The notes under the pieces were generated by a model, which was given only the letters and a program-made list of their open reading frames with translations, had not been told where the DNA came from and ran no database searches. Below are positions 10,401-18,352 of a stretch of 64,000 bases of DNA, one piece after another. The stretch lies in the NCBI GenBank assembly GCA_019242475.1, contig JAFAVK010000127.1:62001-126000 (forward strand), written 5' to 3'. Origin of the DNA: Acidobacteriota bacterium (GTDB lineage Bacteria; Acidobacteriota; Blastocatellia; Pyrinomonadales; Pyrinomonadaceae). The translations under genes and the position numbers were made by a program. Position 1 is the stretch's first letter, and each line of letters begins with the position of its first letter.

Positions 10401-11116
10401 CGAACACGCAGGGCGGCGTCTTCCTCAACTCGGCCCCGGCGGCGACCTACGCCGACGCCGACAACAGGGAGGCCCTGCTCGACTTCCTCGCCTCGCGCCT
10501 CTACGGCGGCGGCGGCGCGCACGGCATCTTCATCAAGACGTGGGGCGCGGGGCTCGCTTACTCGAACGGCCTCGGCGGCTCGCCCGCGCAGGGGCGGATC
10601 AGCTACTACGCCGAGCGCACGCCCGAGCTGCCGCAGACGCTCCGCTTCGTCATCGACGAGCTGAAGAAGGCGAAGCCCGACCCGGGGCTGGTCGAGTACG
10701 CCGTCGCCGTCGCCTTCTCGCAGTTCCGCTCGGCCTCCGGCTACGAGTCGCGCGGCGAGCAGATGGCGAACGACATCGCCGACGGCACGCCGCCCGAGGT
10801 CGTGCGCAAGTTCCGGCAGGGCCTGCTCGACCTGCGCAAGTCGCCGAACCTTTCGGACGAGCTGTTCAAGCGCATGAACGTCGTCTACGCGCGCATCCTG
10901 CCGGGCCTCGGCGCGAAGGCGTCCGGAGTCGAGGGCGGCGTCTTCTACGTCATCGGCCCCGAGAAGCAGCTCACGGCCTACGAGCAGTACCTCAAGACGG
11001 TCGAAGGCCCCGACGCGCGCCTCGTCCGCATCTACCCGCGCGACTACTGGATTCGCGCGAATGACGCCGGAGGCGGCAGCGAAGGTGGAGCGACGGTAAA
11101 CAAGCCCGGGCAGTAA
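7466..11116 (+). CDS. Exported M16-family zinc metalloprotease (presequence-protease-like, M16C)
   Basis: 1216 residues from the ATG at 7466, which has AGGAGT 7 bp upstream; an in-frame extension to 7421 is less likely because it precedes the signal peptide. Residues 1-30 are a signal peptide (LLLLVLSISTLTGG, then LADAQ). The inverted zinc motif HxxEH is present as HTQEH at residues 103-107, and a third ligand candidate Glu176 lies about 70 residues further in EEIRREVSHWG, as in the M16 family. The large size and arrangement fit M16C enzymes such as PreP, in which two halves enclose peptides; at over 1200 residues it is longer than the usual 970-1050. The second half, as expected, lacks the zinc motif. 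It probably degrades peptides in the periplasm. It is monocistronic and ends at a word-array hairpin. Confidence 0.88.
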   Translation: MNRKRPSALLLLVLSISTLTGGMPRLADAQSTNPISLDALAEGQTVGGFRAEAVYLNDSDKPFGARLRHARTGFTLDYLQIQSVPQVFMWVNSFPVSEHGEPHTQEHLLLGKGNVGRAHAGLESMSLAGSSAFTQQWRTCYHFHTAAGPEVFYKLFESQLDALLHPDYTDEEIRREVSHWGVSENPADKKLSLEEKGTVYQEMRTTYDRPVSLLFRAENQMVYGPTHPLALSSGGWPDSIREMKAEDMRKFHADNYHLGNMGMVASFPKEMPLGEVLARLDATFNKLEPKQEGRHFTTESDLPAPQPAPAGTIKLVEYPHKNEQQPGWVMFAYPAQLKLDTKEKTLLNLFLSNVAGDPTTNLYKLFVDSKTRVTETGAKGVFAFLDDEMVEGNPVYVGLTDVAPANMTDEKIRDIRQKIMDEIRRVASFADGSPELKEFNERMKSRVVQTRRTLSKLVNSPPGFGFRNTDSGWMTHLIDLNRTPGFRKSVTLKPELVAVEQLISSDKNAWRDLVARWKLAESVPYAVAAKPSPQLLAQGEQDRATRAQLETVRLMKKYGLTDEQEALRRFKSEYDATTAELERLSSQSASLKFLERPPLTLDDQLDYKVTQLPGGVPLVASNFENMTSATTGLALRLDGVPQEKLFYLSAMPQLLTQVGVVKDGKAIPFEQMSEMLKKEILALNSYFSTNFSNGRAELVVRGSGNDAAESQRALQWMKLVLTSPDWRPENLARIRDVVDQVLSGMRNRTQGSEESWVNDPANAYWRQDSPLLLSVSSFMTQAHNVHRLRWLLKDAGDAAQRDAVSNFLTSLAGAKGSREELKSLLAVLQGKKDAQAPASLKPQADDFAKLPEGAKAIAADAAKDLDQLLADIPDETLGGDWNYLVTQMRRDLLVPPAQALAELNEARQSLLKTGGARMFMIGSTPVRASLEPGVRELLAGLQTAPHAPAKYTSARLVESRVQERVRDKSRPVFVGLVNPNTQGGVFLNSAPAATYADADNREALLDFLASRLYGGGGAHGIFIKTWGAGLAYSNGLGGSPAQGRISYYAERTPELPQTLRFVIDELKKAKPDPGLVEYAVAVAFSQFRSASGYESRGEQMANDIADGTPPEVVRKFRQGLLDLRKSPNLSDELFKRMNVVYARILPGLGAKASGVEGGVFYVIGPEKQLTAYEQYLKTVEGPDARLVRIYPRDYWIRANDAGGGSEGGATVNKPGQ

Positions 11117-11191
11117 ATCCACCGCAGAGGCACAGAGGCACAGCCATTAGGAAGTTGAAATGCCCAAGGGCTGTGCCTCTGCGGTGAAATT
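11117..11191. repeat. Inverted word array, unit CAGAGGCA (8 bp)
   Basis: The left arm (11117-11145) holds two copies of an 8-bp word related to CAGAGGCA, and the right arm (11168-11190) is its reverse complement (GGGCTGTGCCTCTGCGGTG), with a loop of about 22 nt. It begins right after the TAA of the protease gene and lies between convergent genes, so it may act as a bidirectional terminator. The same word class recurs at 60480-60566. Confidence 0.8.
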
Positions 11192-11253
11192 CTTAAGCCG
11201 CTAGTTGGATGTGCAGAAGAAGAATCGAAACAGGTATCGCCCAGACGCGCTCC

Positions 11254-12459
11254 TCACCACTTTCCCGCCAAGACTCTCCATTGGGGCACGTAAAGGGAGC
11301 CGAAGCTGGCGTCGGTGACCTTACGTATCCGGTTCAGGTAGCGCGGGCCGCCATGTTTGCGCCCGAAATAAAATTTAACGCCGGCCATCACCAGGACTGA
11401 GACCGCGACCCCGGGGGCTAAGGCCAACACCGAATGTGTCGCGACGGCCGCCGCCGCCCCGCCCGCCGCGCCGGCCAGCCCCGCCCGTATCTGCTCACCA
11501 ACCTTCTCGGCGATCTTCTCCACGGCGCCCTCCGTGATGGCCTCGCGGACCGACGGCGGCAGAAGGCGCTGGCGCTCCCTCCACGTTTCAAGTATCGCGT
11601 CTGCCTTCTGCCTCAGCGCCCTGTCTCTGGCCTCCGGCCCCATGCCGGGGGGAATCTCCTGCGCCAGAGCGGCGACCTCGCGGCGGAACTGTTGCAGGTC
11701 GGAGTCGTCTTTGATCAGCCCCTGTATGTCTTCCGGCCCCAGCCGGGTGAGGTCGAAGCCGGTCGTAATCACGATCTCCACCAGTTCGTCCACCGTCTCG
11801 CCCAGGTCGCCCTCGGCGCGGGCGGTCGGAAGTTCTAACAGTGCCTGAAAGACCTGATCCTCGCGATTGGCGAGCAAGGCGTTGTGCGCCCGCACCGAGG
11901 GCGTCACGATGTTCAGTCCCTGATCCTCTTCGACGGCCAGCGCGAGGGTGGACATCACCGCCGCGCCGAGCCGCGGGTGCATGGTCAGCCAGCTCTTCTG
12001 GTCCCAGTCCCTGTCCCACTTGTCGTCCGTGTGCCACGCGAGTTTGTGCAGCATGAGGAACTCTCCCAATCCGGGGTCGTCGTGGTTTTCGAGCAGCTTC
12101 CTGCTGTTAATCTGAAATGACTTTTTTCCGGAGCGGTATTCCGCGGGCGTGTTGTCCAGGCCGAACCGCCTCTCGATGACGTCGAGGTGCGCTTCAATCT
12201 TATCCTTCAGCGCCTTCTGGGCGTCGTGCACGGCGGGGGTGTAAATTTTCGCCTCGCCGAGCAGCGGCTCGTCGTTCCGATCCCTCAGCGATGCGTAGGG
12301 TTTGATCGTCTCGTAGTCGCGCGTGGTGAAGAGGTCGGGGACTATGCGCTTGACGTTCCCGAAGCAGAGGAGGGTTGATTTGAGCCAGTTCTCGTTGGTG
12401 ATGTGGATGTAGGGGTAGTAAAGGGCGCCGCGCTTGGGGACTGCCGGATTCGCCTCCAT
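11254..12459 (-). CDS. DUF6236-like protein with C-terminal hydrophobic hairpin, 401 aa
   Basis: The N-terminus (ALYYPYIHITNENWLKSTLL, then GNVKRIVPD) resembles the family I know as DUF6236, whose function is unknown; this match is from memory and unchecked. Residues about 80-300 are charged and probably helical, without catalytic motifs I can name. Residues about 325-365 are a Gly/Ala/Val-rich stretch of two hydrophobic segments (AGLAGAAGGAAAAVATHSVL, VAVSVLVMAGVKFYFG) followed by a basic tail, suggesting membrane association. A strong start is given by GGAGG 8 bp before ATG. It has its own promoter, no partner gene, and somewhat less GC-biased wording than the genes around it, which would fit horizontal gain. 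Such orphans are often found in accessory DNA, but no defence function can be claimed. Confidence 0.65.
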   Translation of the reverse strand: MEANPAVPKRGALYYPYIHITNENWLKSTLLCFGNVKRIVPDLFTTRDYETIKPYASLRDRNDEPLLGEAKIYTPAVHDAQKALKDKIEAHLDVIERRFGLDNTPAEYRSGKKSFQINSRKLLENHDDPGLGEFLMLHKLAWHTDDKWDRDWDQKSWLTMHPRLGAAVMSTLALAVEEDQGLNIVTPSVRAHNALLANREDQVFQALLELPTARAEGDLGETVDELVEIVITTGFDLTRLGPEDIQGLIKDDSDLQQFRREVAALAQEIPPGMGPEARDRALRQKADAILETWRERQRLLPPSVREAITEGAVEKIAEKVGEQIRAGLAGAAGGAAAAVATHSVLALAPGVAVSVLVMAGVKFYFGRKHGGPRYLNRIRKVTDASFGSLYVPQWRVLAGKW

Positions 12460-12489
12460 AAGAGCCTCCTGCCGCCAAAATTTTCCTGG

Positions 12490-12518
12490 GGAATATCACC
12501 AATTCCCCGGCGTGTCAA
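12490..12518 (-). promoter_or_regulatory. Sigma-70-like promoter of the DUF6236-like gene
   Basis: On the minus strand a perfect TTGACA (12513-12518) is followed after 17 bp by TATTCC (12490-12495), about 30 bp before the ATG. The -10 is weak (3 of 6). Confidence 0.5.
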
Positions 12519-12538
12519 TACGGTCAAGTTGGCAGAAA

Positions 12539-12575
12539 GGGAGAGGGCCGCCAGGTTCGCGGGCGGCCCTCTCCC
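12539..12575. terminator. Terminator hairpin after dnaJ
   Basis: A perfect 14-bp inverted repeat (12539-12552 with 12562-12575, GGGAGAGGGCCGCC) with a 9-nt loop follows the dnaJ stop by 20 bp on the minus strand and is trailed by TTTC. It closes the heat-shock operon before the DUF6236-like gene promoter. Confidence 0.7.
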
Positions 12576-12595
12576 TTCCGTCTGGAGGCGCGGCG

Positions 12596-13720
12596 TTAGC
12601 CGAAGATGTCGCGCACCTTGTCCATGAGGCCCTTGTCGGAGAGGTCTGTCTCCTCGATCTGGGCGAGCTGTTCGAGGAGCTTGCGCTGCTCGCGCGTGAG
12701 GGTCGTCGGCGTGATGACCGTGACCGCGACGAAGAGGTCGCCGCGCCCGCGGCCGCCCAGGACGGGCATCCCGTGCCCCTTCAGACGGAAGACCGTGCCG
12801 GTCTGCGTCCCCGCGGGCACCTTCAAAGCCTCCTGCGCGTCGAGCGTCTGGACGGTCGTCTCCGCGCCGAGCGCGGCCTGCGCGAAGGTGATGGGGATCG
12901 AGGCGTAGAGGTTATTCCCCTGCCGCTCGAAGAGGTCGTGCTCCCTGACGTGGATGACGACGTAGAGGTCGCCCGCCGGGCCGCCCTGCGCGCCGGCCTC
13001 GCCCTCGCCCGAGAGCTTGAGGCGCGAGCCCGTCTCGACGCCGGCCGGTATCTTCACCTCGATCTGCTTCTCGCGCTCGATGCGGCCCGCGCCCCTGCAC
13101 GTCTCGCACGGCGTGCGGATGACGCGCCCCGCGCCGCGGCACTGCCCGCAGGTGCGCGCCACCGAGAAGAAGCCCTGCTGGTACCTGACCTGCCCCGTGC
13201 CGTTGCACCCGGGGCAATTCTCGGGCTGCGTGCCCGGCGCCGCGCCCGAGCCCTTGCACGCCTCGCAGGCCTCCAGGCGCGGGACTTTGAGCTGCGCCGT
13301 CATCCCCTCGGCCGCCTCTTCGAGCGTCATCTCCAGGTCGTAGCGGAGGTCTGCGCCGCGCTGCGCCGCGCCGCGCCGGCCGCCCCCGCGGCCCCCGCCG
13401 AACACGTCGCCGAAGCCGAAGAGGTCGCCGAGGATGTCCTCGATGCCGCCGAACCCCTGCGCGCCCCAAGAGCCTTGCGCGCCCGCGCCCGACGAGACGC
13501 CCGCGTGGCCGAAGCGGTCGTAGCGCGCGCGCTGGTCGGCGTCCGAGAGGACGGAATAGGCTTCGGCCGCCTCCTTGAACTTCTCCTCGGCCGCCGCGTC
13601 GCCGGGGTTCTTGTCCGGGTGGTGGCGGACGGCGAGCTTGCGGTAAGCGCTCTTGATCTCCGCCTCGGTCGCGCCCCGGCTCACGCCGAGGACTTCGTAG
13701 TAGTCGCGTTTAGTAGCCAT
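12596..13720 (-). CDS. dnaJ: Chaperone DnaJ (Hsp40, type I)
   Basis: 374 residues from the ATG at 13720; an in-frame GTG-type extension upstream would be read from the repeat array and is rejected. The J domain is at residues 3-67 with HPD at 34-36 (HHPDKNPGD). A Gly/Phe-rich region follows ([19 protein letters not shown]), then four zinc-binding CxxCxGxG units ([32 protein letters not shown]) and the C-terminal substrate-binding domains. All type I features are intact. DnaJ delivers unfolded clients to DnaK and triggers its ATPase in the cytoplasm. It is the last gene of hrcA-grpE-dnaK-dnaJ, separated from dnaK by a 108-bp spacer that holds a word-array hairpin, and is followed by a strong terminator. 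Confidence 0.97.
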   Translation of the reverse strand: MATKRDYYEVLGVSRGATEAEIKSAYRKLAVRHHPDKNPGDAAAEEKFKEAAEAYSVLSDADQRARYDRFGHAGVSSGAGAQGSWGAQGFGGIEDILGDLFGFGDVFGGGRGGGRRGAAQRGADLRYDLEMTLEEAAEGMTAQLKVPRLEACEACKGSGAAPGTQPENCPGCNGTGQVRYQQGFFSVARTCGQCRGAGRVIRTPCETCRGAGRIEREKQIEVKIPAGVETGSRLKLSGEGEAGAQGGPAGDLYVVIHVREHDLFERQGNNLYASIPITFAQAALGAETTVQTLDAQEALKVPAGTQTGTVFRLKGHGMPVLGGRGRGDLFVAVTVITPTTLTREQRKLLEQLAQIEETDLSDKGLMDKVRDIFG

Positions 13721-13730
13721 ATGAGTTAGA

Positions 13731-13810
13731 GGTTCAAAGTTCAAAGTTTAAGGTTCAAAGTTCGGTTTGGCAAACGCCAACTTTGAACTTTGAACCTTGA
13801 ACTTCGAACC
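13731..13810. repeat. Inverted word array, unit TTCAAAG (7 bp), between dnaK and dnaJ
   Basis: The left arm (13731-13764) carries repeats of TTCAAAG with small variants (AGTTCAAAG, GGTTCAAAG). The right arm (13780-13810) is the inverted set (CTTTGAA units). Between them TTGGC and GCCAA form the top of the stem. It lies 10 bp before the dnaJ ATG, so the hairpin could affect dnaJ translation or partial termination. The same word forms the array at 20337-20433. Confidence 0.85.
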
Positions 13811-13828
13811 CGGAATTTTCCGGCCGGC

Positions 13829-15652
13829 TCAGCGCCCGTTGTGCTCGACGACGGGGTTGAGCATGGCGAGGGCGAGCTGCTGCGAGATGCGCTCCAACTT
13901 CTGCGTGGCGTCCTGAATCGCCTCGACGTTCTCACTCTTGAGCAGCTCCTCGCACTCGGCGAAGGCGTCCTGCGTGATGGCGCGCTCGCCCGAGGAGAGC
14001 GAGGAGCCGAACTCGTTGAAGGTGCGCTGCGCGTTGCGCAGCAAGCCTTCGAGCTTCGAGCGCTGGACGAGGAGTTCCTTGGCGCGGCGGTCGGCCTCGG
14101 CCGAACTCTGCGCCTCGGCGATCATGCGGTCGATCTCGTCGCCCGAGAGGCCCGAGGTGGGCGTGACCTTCATCTGCTGCTGGCGGCCGCTCGTCCGGTC
14201 GGTGGCCGCGACGCTGAGGATGCCGTTGGCGTCCACCTCGAACGTCACTTCAATCTGCGGCCCGCCGCGCGGCCCCGGCGGGATGCCGACCAGCTCGAAC
14301 TTGCCCAAGCTCCGGTTGTGCTGCGCGATCTCGCGCTCGCCCTGGAGGACGTGAATCTCGACCGACGACTGGTTATCGACGACCGTCGTGAAGGTCTGCG
14401 AGTTGTGGAGCGGGATGGTCGAGTTGCGCTCGATGAGCTTGTGGAAGAGGCCGCCGCGCGTCTCGAGGCCGAGCGAGAGCGGGAGCACGTCGAGCAGCAC
14501 GATGTCCTTCACGTCGCCCGTCAGCACGCCGCCTTGGATGGCCGCGCCCATCGCGACCACCTCGTCCGGGTTGATCTCGGACGAAGGGTCTTTGCCGAAG
14601 ATTTCGCGCACGGTGCGCGCGATGATGGGCGAGCGCGTCTGGCCGCCGACGAGCAAGACCTTGTCGATGTCCTTCGGCTGGAGCTTCGCGTCCCACAGGG
14701 CCTTCTGGCACGGCTCGACCGTGCGCTCGACGAGGTCGGAGATCAGGCCCTCGAAGGTCTCGCGCGTCAGGGTCTTGCTGAAGTGCTTCGGCCCCGAGGC
14801 GTCGGCCGCGATGAAGGGCAGGTTGATGTTCGTCTCGGAGAGCGAGGAGAGGTCGCACTTGGCGCGCTCGGCCGCCTCTTTCAAACGCTGGAGCGCGAGG
14901 CGGTCGGTGCGCAGGTCGATGCCGGTCTCCTCGCTGAACTGCTTCACCATCCAGTTGATGATGCGCTCGTCGAAGTCCTCGCCGCCGAGGAAGGTGTTGC
15001 CCGAGGTGGCGAGCACCTCGTAGACGCCGTCGTTGATTTCGAGGATGGAGATGTCGAACGTGCCGCCGCCGAGGTCGTAGACGGCGATGCGCTCGTTCCC
15101 GGCGCGGCCCAGGCCGTAGGCGAGCGCCGCGGCCGTCGGCTCGTTGATGATGCGCTCGACGCGCAGGCCGGCGATCTTGCCCGCGTCCTTCGTCGCCTGC
15201 CTTTGCGTGTCGTCGAAGTAGGCGGGGACGGTGATGATGGCCTCGGTCACCGGCTCGCCGAGGAAGTCTTCGGCCGCGGCCTTCAGGCGTTGCAGGACGA
15301 TGCCCGAAATCTCCTGCGGGCTGTAGACGCGCCCCTGCACCTGGATGCGCGCGTCGCCGTTCGACGCCTCGACGATCTCGAAGGGCGAGGTCTCGCGGGC
15401 GCGGACGACCTCCTCCTCCTTGTGCTTGCGGCCGATGAGGCGCTTGACGGCGTAGATGGTGTTGGCGGCGTTGGTGACGGCCTGGCGCTTGGCGATCTGC
15501 CCGACGAGGCGCTCGCCCTTGTCGGTGAACCCGACCACCGTGGGGGTGGTGCGCCCGCCCTCCTTGTTCGGCACGATCTGCACCGCGCCGCCTTCGAGGA
15601 CAGCCACGCAACAGTTGGTCGTGCCCAAATCGATTCCGACTACTTTGCCCAT
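13829..15652 (-). CDS. dnaK: Chaperone DnaK (Hsp70)
   Basis: 607 residues. The N-terminal ATPase domain has the phosphate-1 motif [12 protein letters not shown], the phosphate-2 region [15 protein letters not shown] and the adenosine motif [12 protein letters not shown]. The substrate-binding domain follows, with [12 protein letters not shown] and the [14 protein letters not shown] segment. It is about 30 residues shorter than E. coli DnaK because the protein ends soon after the helical lid ([13 protein letters not shown]) without the usual acidic disordered tail. The cytoplasmic chaperone folds client proteins together with DnaJ and GrpE, both encoded alongside. A word array lies on each side (13731-13810 and 15666-15773). 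Confidence 0.97.
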   Translation of the reverse strand: MGKVVGIDLGTTNCCVAVLEGGAVQIVPNKEGGRTTPTVVGFTDKGERLVGQIAKRQAVTNAANTIYAVKRLIGRKHKEEEVVRARETSPFEIVEASNGDARIQVQGRVYSPQEISGIVLQRLKAAAEDFLGEPVTEAIITVPAYFDDTQRQATKDAGKIAGLRVERIINEPTAAALAYGLGRAGNERIAVYDLGGGTFDISILEINDGVYEVLATSGNTFLGGEDFDERIINWMVKQFSEETGIDLRTDRLALQRLKEAAERAKCDLSSLSETNINLPFIAADASGPKHFSKTLTRETFEGLISDLVERTVEPCQKALWDAKLQPKDIDKVLLVGGQTRSPIIARTVREIFGKDPSSEINPDEVVAMGAAIQGGVLTGDVKDIVLLDVLPLSLGLETRGGLFHKLIERNSTIPLHNSQTFTTVVDNQSSVEIHVLQGEREIAQHNRSLGKFELVGIPPGPRGGPQIEVTFEVDANGILSVAATDRTSGRQQQMKVTPTSGLSGDEIDRMIAEAQSSAEADRRAKELLVQRSKLEGLLRNAQRTFNEFGSSLSSGERAITQDAFAECEELLKSENVEAIQDATQKLERISQQLALAMLNPVVEHNGR

Positions 15653-15665
15653 AACTTTTTCTCTC

Positions 15666-15773
15666 GTGAACTGTGAACGGTAAACCGTGACAAGAAAGGC
15701 AGGGTGGAGGGAGAGTTAAGACCGTGACGAGTCGGGAGTCGGGAATGACTCGTCACGGTTGACGGTTTACCCC
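15666..15773. repeat. Inverted word array, unit ACCGTRA (7 bp), between grpE and dnaK
   Basis: The left arm (15666-15694) has GTGAACGGTAAACCGTGAC and the right arm includes GACGGTTTACC (15762-15772). Inside is a second perfect 13-bp stem, ACCGTGACGAGTC (15721-15733) with its complement at 15747-15759. The grpE stop codon (TAA, 15767-15769) is part of the word GGTAAACC. The same word class makes the array at 27912-27993. Confidence 0.8.
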
Positions 15774-16657
15774 TTCGTTGCGACCTTAACCATCGCGGGC
15801 CGCAGCAGCTTGTCGCCGAGGCGGTAGCCGCGCTGCATCTCCTGCGTGACCGTGTCGGGCTCGTGTGCGTCCGTCTCCTCGGTGGCGACGGCCTCGTGGA
15901 CGTGCGGGTCGAAGCGCTCGCCGACCGTGGGGACGGCCTCGACCCCCAAGCCTTCGAGCACGCCGCCGAGCTGGCGGTTGATCAGTTCGACGCCGTGGAG
16001 GAAGTGCCGGAACTCCTCCGACTCTTTGACCTCGACGAGGCGCTCGGCGTCGAGCGCGCGCTGGAGGTTGTCGAGCACCGGCAGAAGTCTTCGGACGACC
16101 TCGCCGAGCGCGCGGTTGTAGGTCTCCGTCCGCTCGCGCTCGGTGCGCTTGCGGAAGTTGTCGAACTCGGCCTGGCGGCGCGCGAGCCTGTCGTTCATCT
16201 CCTGCCGCTCGTCCGAAAGTCTTTTAAGCTCGGCCTCGACCCGCTTCAACTCGGCGCGCGTCGCGATCAGCTCGGCCACCTGCGGGCCGGCGCCGCCCGC
16301 GGCGTTGCGCGCGGGGTCGGAGGCCGCGCCCGAGGCGCCGCCCCCGCCCTTCTCCTCCGGCTCGACGTGCGAGGCGGTCGTGTCCTGGTCGGTGCGGCTG
16401 CGGGGCAATTCCGACGGGTCGGTGCTGCCCGGCGTGTCGCCGCTCCCCTCGCCCGTCTCCTGCTCCCGGCCGTCTTCGATGCGGCGACCCATCTCGGTCG
16501 AGTCGTCGTAGGAAGACTGACGGCCGAGTTCGTCGGGCGTCAGGTTCTCGTCCGGCGCGCCGGCCGCGGGCTCCTTGCCCTCCTCGTCGCCGACGAAGCG
16601 CACGGGTATTCGATTCGGCTTCCGCCCGCCCTTGTTTGTCATGTCCGATTGAGTCAT
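15767..16657 (-). CDS. grpE: Nucleotide exchange factor GrpE, with long acidic N-terminal extension
   Basis: 296 residues, against about 200 in most bacteria. The extra length is an N-terminal region (residues 1 to about 120) that is rich in Glu, Asp, Ser and Gly and looks disordered. A coiled coil follows (about 120-190, ELKRVEAELKRLSDERQEMN, then RRQAEFDNFRKRTERERTE), and the C-terminal beta domain has the GrpE signature GVEAVPTVGERFDPHVHEAV and MVKVATKG at the end. GrpE releases ADP from DnaK. The ATG at 16657 has AGAAGGG upstream. It lies 45 bp after hrcA and 114 bp before dnaK, and its stop codon lies inside a word array. Confidence 0.95.
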   Translation of the reverse strand: MTQSDMTNKGGRKPNRIPVRFVGDEEGKEPAAGAPDENLTPDELGRQSSYDDSTEMGRRIEDGREQETGEGSGDTPGSTDPSELPRSRTDQDTTASHVEPEEKGGGGASGAASDPARNAAGGAGPQVAELIATRAELKRVEAELKRLSDERQEMNDRLARRQAEFDNFRKRTERERTETYNRALGEVVRRLLPVLDNLQRALDAERLVEVKESEEFRHFLHGVELINRQLGGVLEGLGVEAVPTVGERFDPHVHEAVATEETDAHEPDTVTQEMQRGYRLGDKLLRPAMVKVATKG

Positions 16658-16702
16658 CCCTTCTGAAGCCCTTCCCCGAAGCCGAAACGAAGCTTGAAGG
16701 AT

Positions 16703-17815
16703 TTAAGAGTGAGCCGCCTCGCGCAGCACGCGCTCGACGAGGCGCGCGACGTAGTTGACGGCGGCCATCGTGCGCGCGTACTCCAGACGCATCGGCCCGA
16801 CGACGCCGACGGTGCCCCCGACGAAGCCCTCGCCGAGCCGGTACGGCGCGGTAATCAGCGCGCAGGATTGCAACTGCGGCGCGCTGTGCTCGCGCCCGAT
16901 GACGACGTGCACGTCGCCGAAGACCGGCTCGCGCGCGATGCACTCGTTCAGGATTTTGACGAGCCGCGACTTGGCCTCGAACGTGCGGAAGAGTTCCCGC
17001 AGGCGCTCCACGTCCGAGAAGTCGGGCTTGGCGAGGATGTTCGACGCGCCGTCGATGTACACGTCGCCGGTCTCGCCCTCGCCGCCCTCGACGCTGCGCT
17101 CGAAGAGCAGGACGGCGTTTCTCAACAGCCGGTCGTAGAGCGCCTTCTCCTCGCCCATCAGCGCCAGGACTTCCGCGCGGATGGTCTGCAAAGTCTTGCC
17201 CGAGAACTCGGCGTTCAGGTAGCGCGCGGCCGACTCAAGCTCCTCCGCGGTCAGCCGCTCGTCGATGCGGATGATCTTGTTCTGGACGACGTTCGACACG
17301 AGCACCAGCACGACGAGGATGCGGCCGTCCGAGAGCGGCAGGAACTCTATGTGTTCGAGCCGGCTGTCCGCGACCGGCGGCGAGACGACGATGCCGACGT
17401 TCTCGGACAGCTCGGAGAGGACGTGCGAGACCTTCTCCATCAGCTTCGACGGCTGCGCGAAGGCGTCAGGCTGAAGCCCGAGCCCGCGGTCGATGGCCGA
17501 GATGTCGGCGCGCGACAGCCGCGCGTCGCCGATGAAGTGATCGACGTAGAAGCGGTAGCCCTTGTCGGTCGGCACGCGCCCCGCGGAGGTGTGCGGCTGC
17601 TCGACCAGCCCGTGCTCTTCCAGCTCGGCCAGAACGTTTCTGATCGTCGCCGAACTCCACCCCGCGCCGAACGACGCGCGCTCCGAGATCGAGCGCGAGG
17701 CCACCGGCTCGCCCGTCCGCAGGTGCTCCTTGATGACGGCGGCCAGCACAGCCTGGCCGCGCGCGTCGGGCGACCAGTCGGCCTGCGTGGGTTTTGTCGA
17801 GGCTCGGATTGCCAT
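16703..17815 (-). CDS. hrcA: Heat-inducible transcription repressor HrcA
   Basis: 370 residues from the ATG at 17815; a GTG at 17875 in the same frame would add 20 residues rich in Pro and is less likely. The N-terminal winged helix is present (VASRSISERASFGAGWSSAT, then IRNVLAELEEHGLVEQPHTS and the classic AGRVPTDKGYRFYVD). The C-terminal part has the HrcA effector region (GVVGPMRLEYARTMAAVNYV). HrcA normally binds CIRCE operators (TTAGCACTC-N9-GAGTGCTAA) in front of heat-shock operons and is kept active by GroEL. I see no CIRCE in the spacer upstream of this gene. It is the first gene of the operon. Confidence 0.95.
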   Translation of the reverse strand: MAIRASTKPTQADWSPDARGQAVLAAVIKEHLRTGEPVASRSISERASFGAGWSSATIRNVLAELEEHGLVEQPHTSAGRVPTDKGYRFYVDHFIGDARLSRADISAIDRGLGLQPDAFAQPSKLMEKVSHVLSELSENVGIVVSPPVADSRLEHIEFLPLSDGRILVVLVLVSNVVQNKIIRIDERLTAEELESAARYLNAEFSGKTLQTIRAEVLALMGEEKALYDRLLRNAVLLFERSVEGGEGETGDVYIDGASNILAKPDFSDVERLRELFRTFEAKSRLVKILNECIAREPVFGDVHVVIGREHSAPQLQSCALITAPYRLGEGFVGGTVGVVGPMRLEYARTMAAVNYVARLVERVLREAAHS

Positions 17816-18352
17816 TAACTTAGTTAGAGACGGCGAGCGGGGCTGCAAGGGGAACGGGACGGGCGCGGGCGACACGGCCTCCGGCGCCCATCTTTAGATT
17901 GTTTACAGCCCATCCCCCGCACTGTCAAGAATTAAATTCCCGGCCGTGCCGGCGGGGACTGACGGCCGACCGCACCGCGGCCGTCCCGATTATAACGAAT
18001 CGTCGAAAACGCGCGCAAACCCGCCCGCCGCCGCCCCTTAAACCCTCTGCGGATTCGACTTACAACGTCGTCTCGACAACAGTCTCACGCCGACGTGGTT
18101 AAACCGTTGCAGAGAAAGAGGTTGACCAGGGCCGTTTTCGCCCTCTTTAAATTAAGCCGAGAGCCGCGGCCGGCCATTTATCGGGAAGTAAAAGGCTTAT
18201 CTCATGTCCAAAAACGACTGTTTGACGCCCCCTCCCGTGCCCTCTTAATATCGACCGCACACGCCGGTTACCGTAACGACAGTTCCAAGCGTCTCCCGGC
18301 GGCTTCCCGGTCGTAAAAAGCGGCGCTCCGAAACGCAGGGTTCGATAAGCTT
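17816..18352. other. 537-bp divergent spacer between hrcA and the SprT-like gene
   Basis: No credible gene lies here. The hrcA promoter is at 17900-17928. A small open frame on the minus strand (ATG 17891 to TAA 17820, 23 codons) precedes hrcA and could be a leader peptide, but nothing supports translation. On the plus strand TTGACC (18122-18127), 18 bp and TTTAAA (18146-18151) could be a promoter for the SprT-like gene with a 200-nt leader. The stretch 17900-18300 is noticeably richer in AT than the genes. An open frame at 18095-18316 has no recognisable protein character. Confidence 0.5.
17900..17928 (-). promoter_or_regulatory. Sigma-70-like promoter of the hrcA-grpE-dnaK-dnaJ operon
   Basis: On the minus strand a perfect TTGACA (17923-17928), a 17-bp spacer and TAAACA (17900-17905, 3 of 6). 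Transcription would begin about 80 nt before the hrcA ATG. No CIRCE inverted repeat overlaps it, so how HrcA would control its own operon is unclear. Confidence 0.5.

Noticed and set aside
12434-13729. Long plus-strand frame opposite dnaJ, and similar ones opposite dnaK (13790-15676) and grpE/hrcA (15863-17818)
   Set aside because: All are antisense shadows of well-identified chaperone genes, with no protein character of their own.
18095-18316. A 73-residue plus-strand open frame in the hrcA/SprT spacer
   Set aside because: No Shine-Dalgarno, no domain, composition of non-coding spacer.
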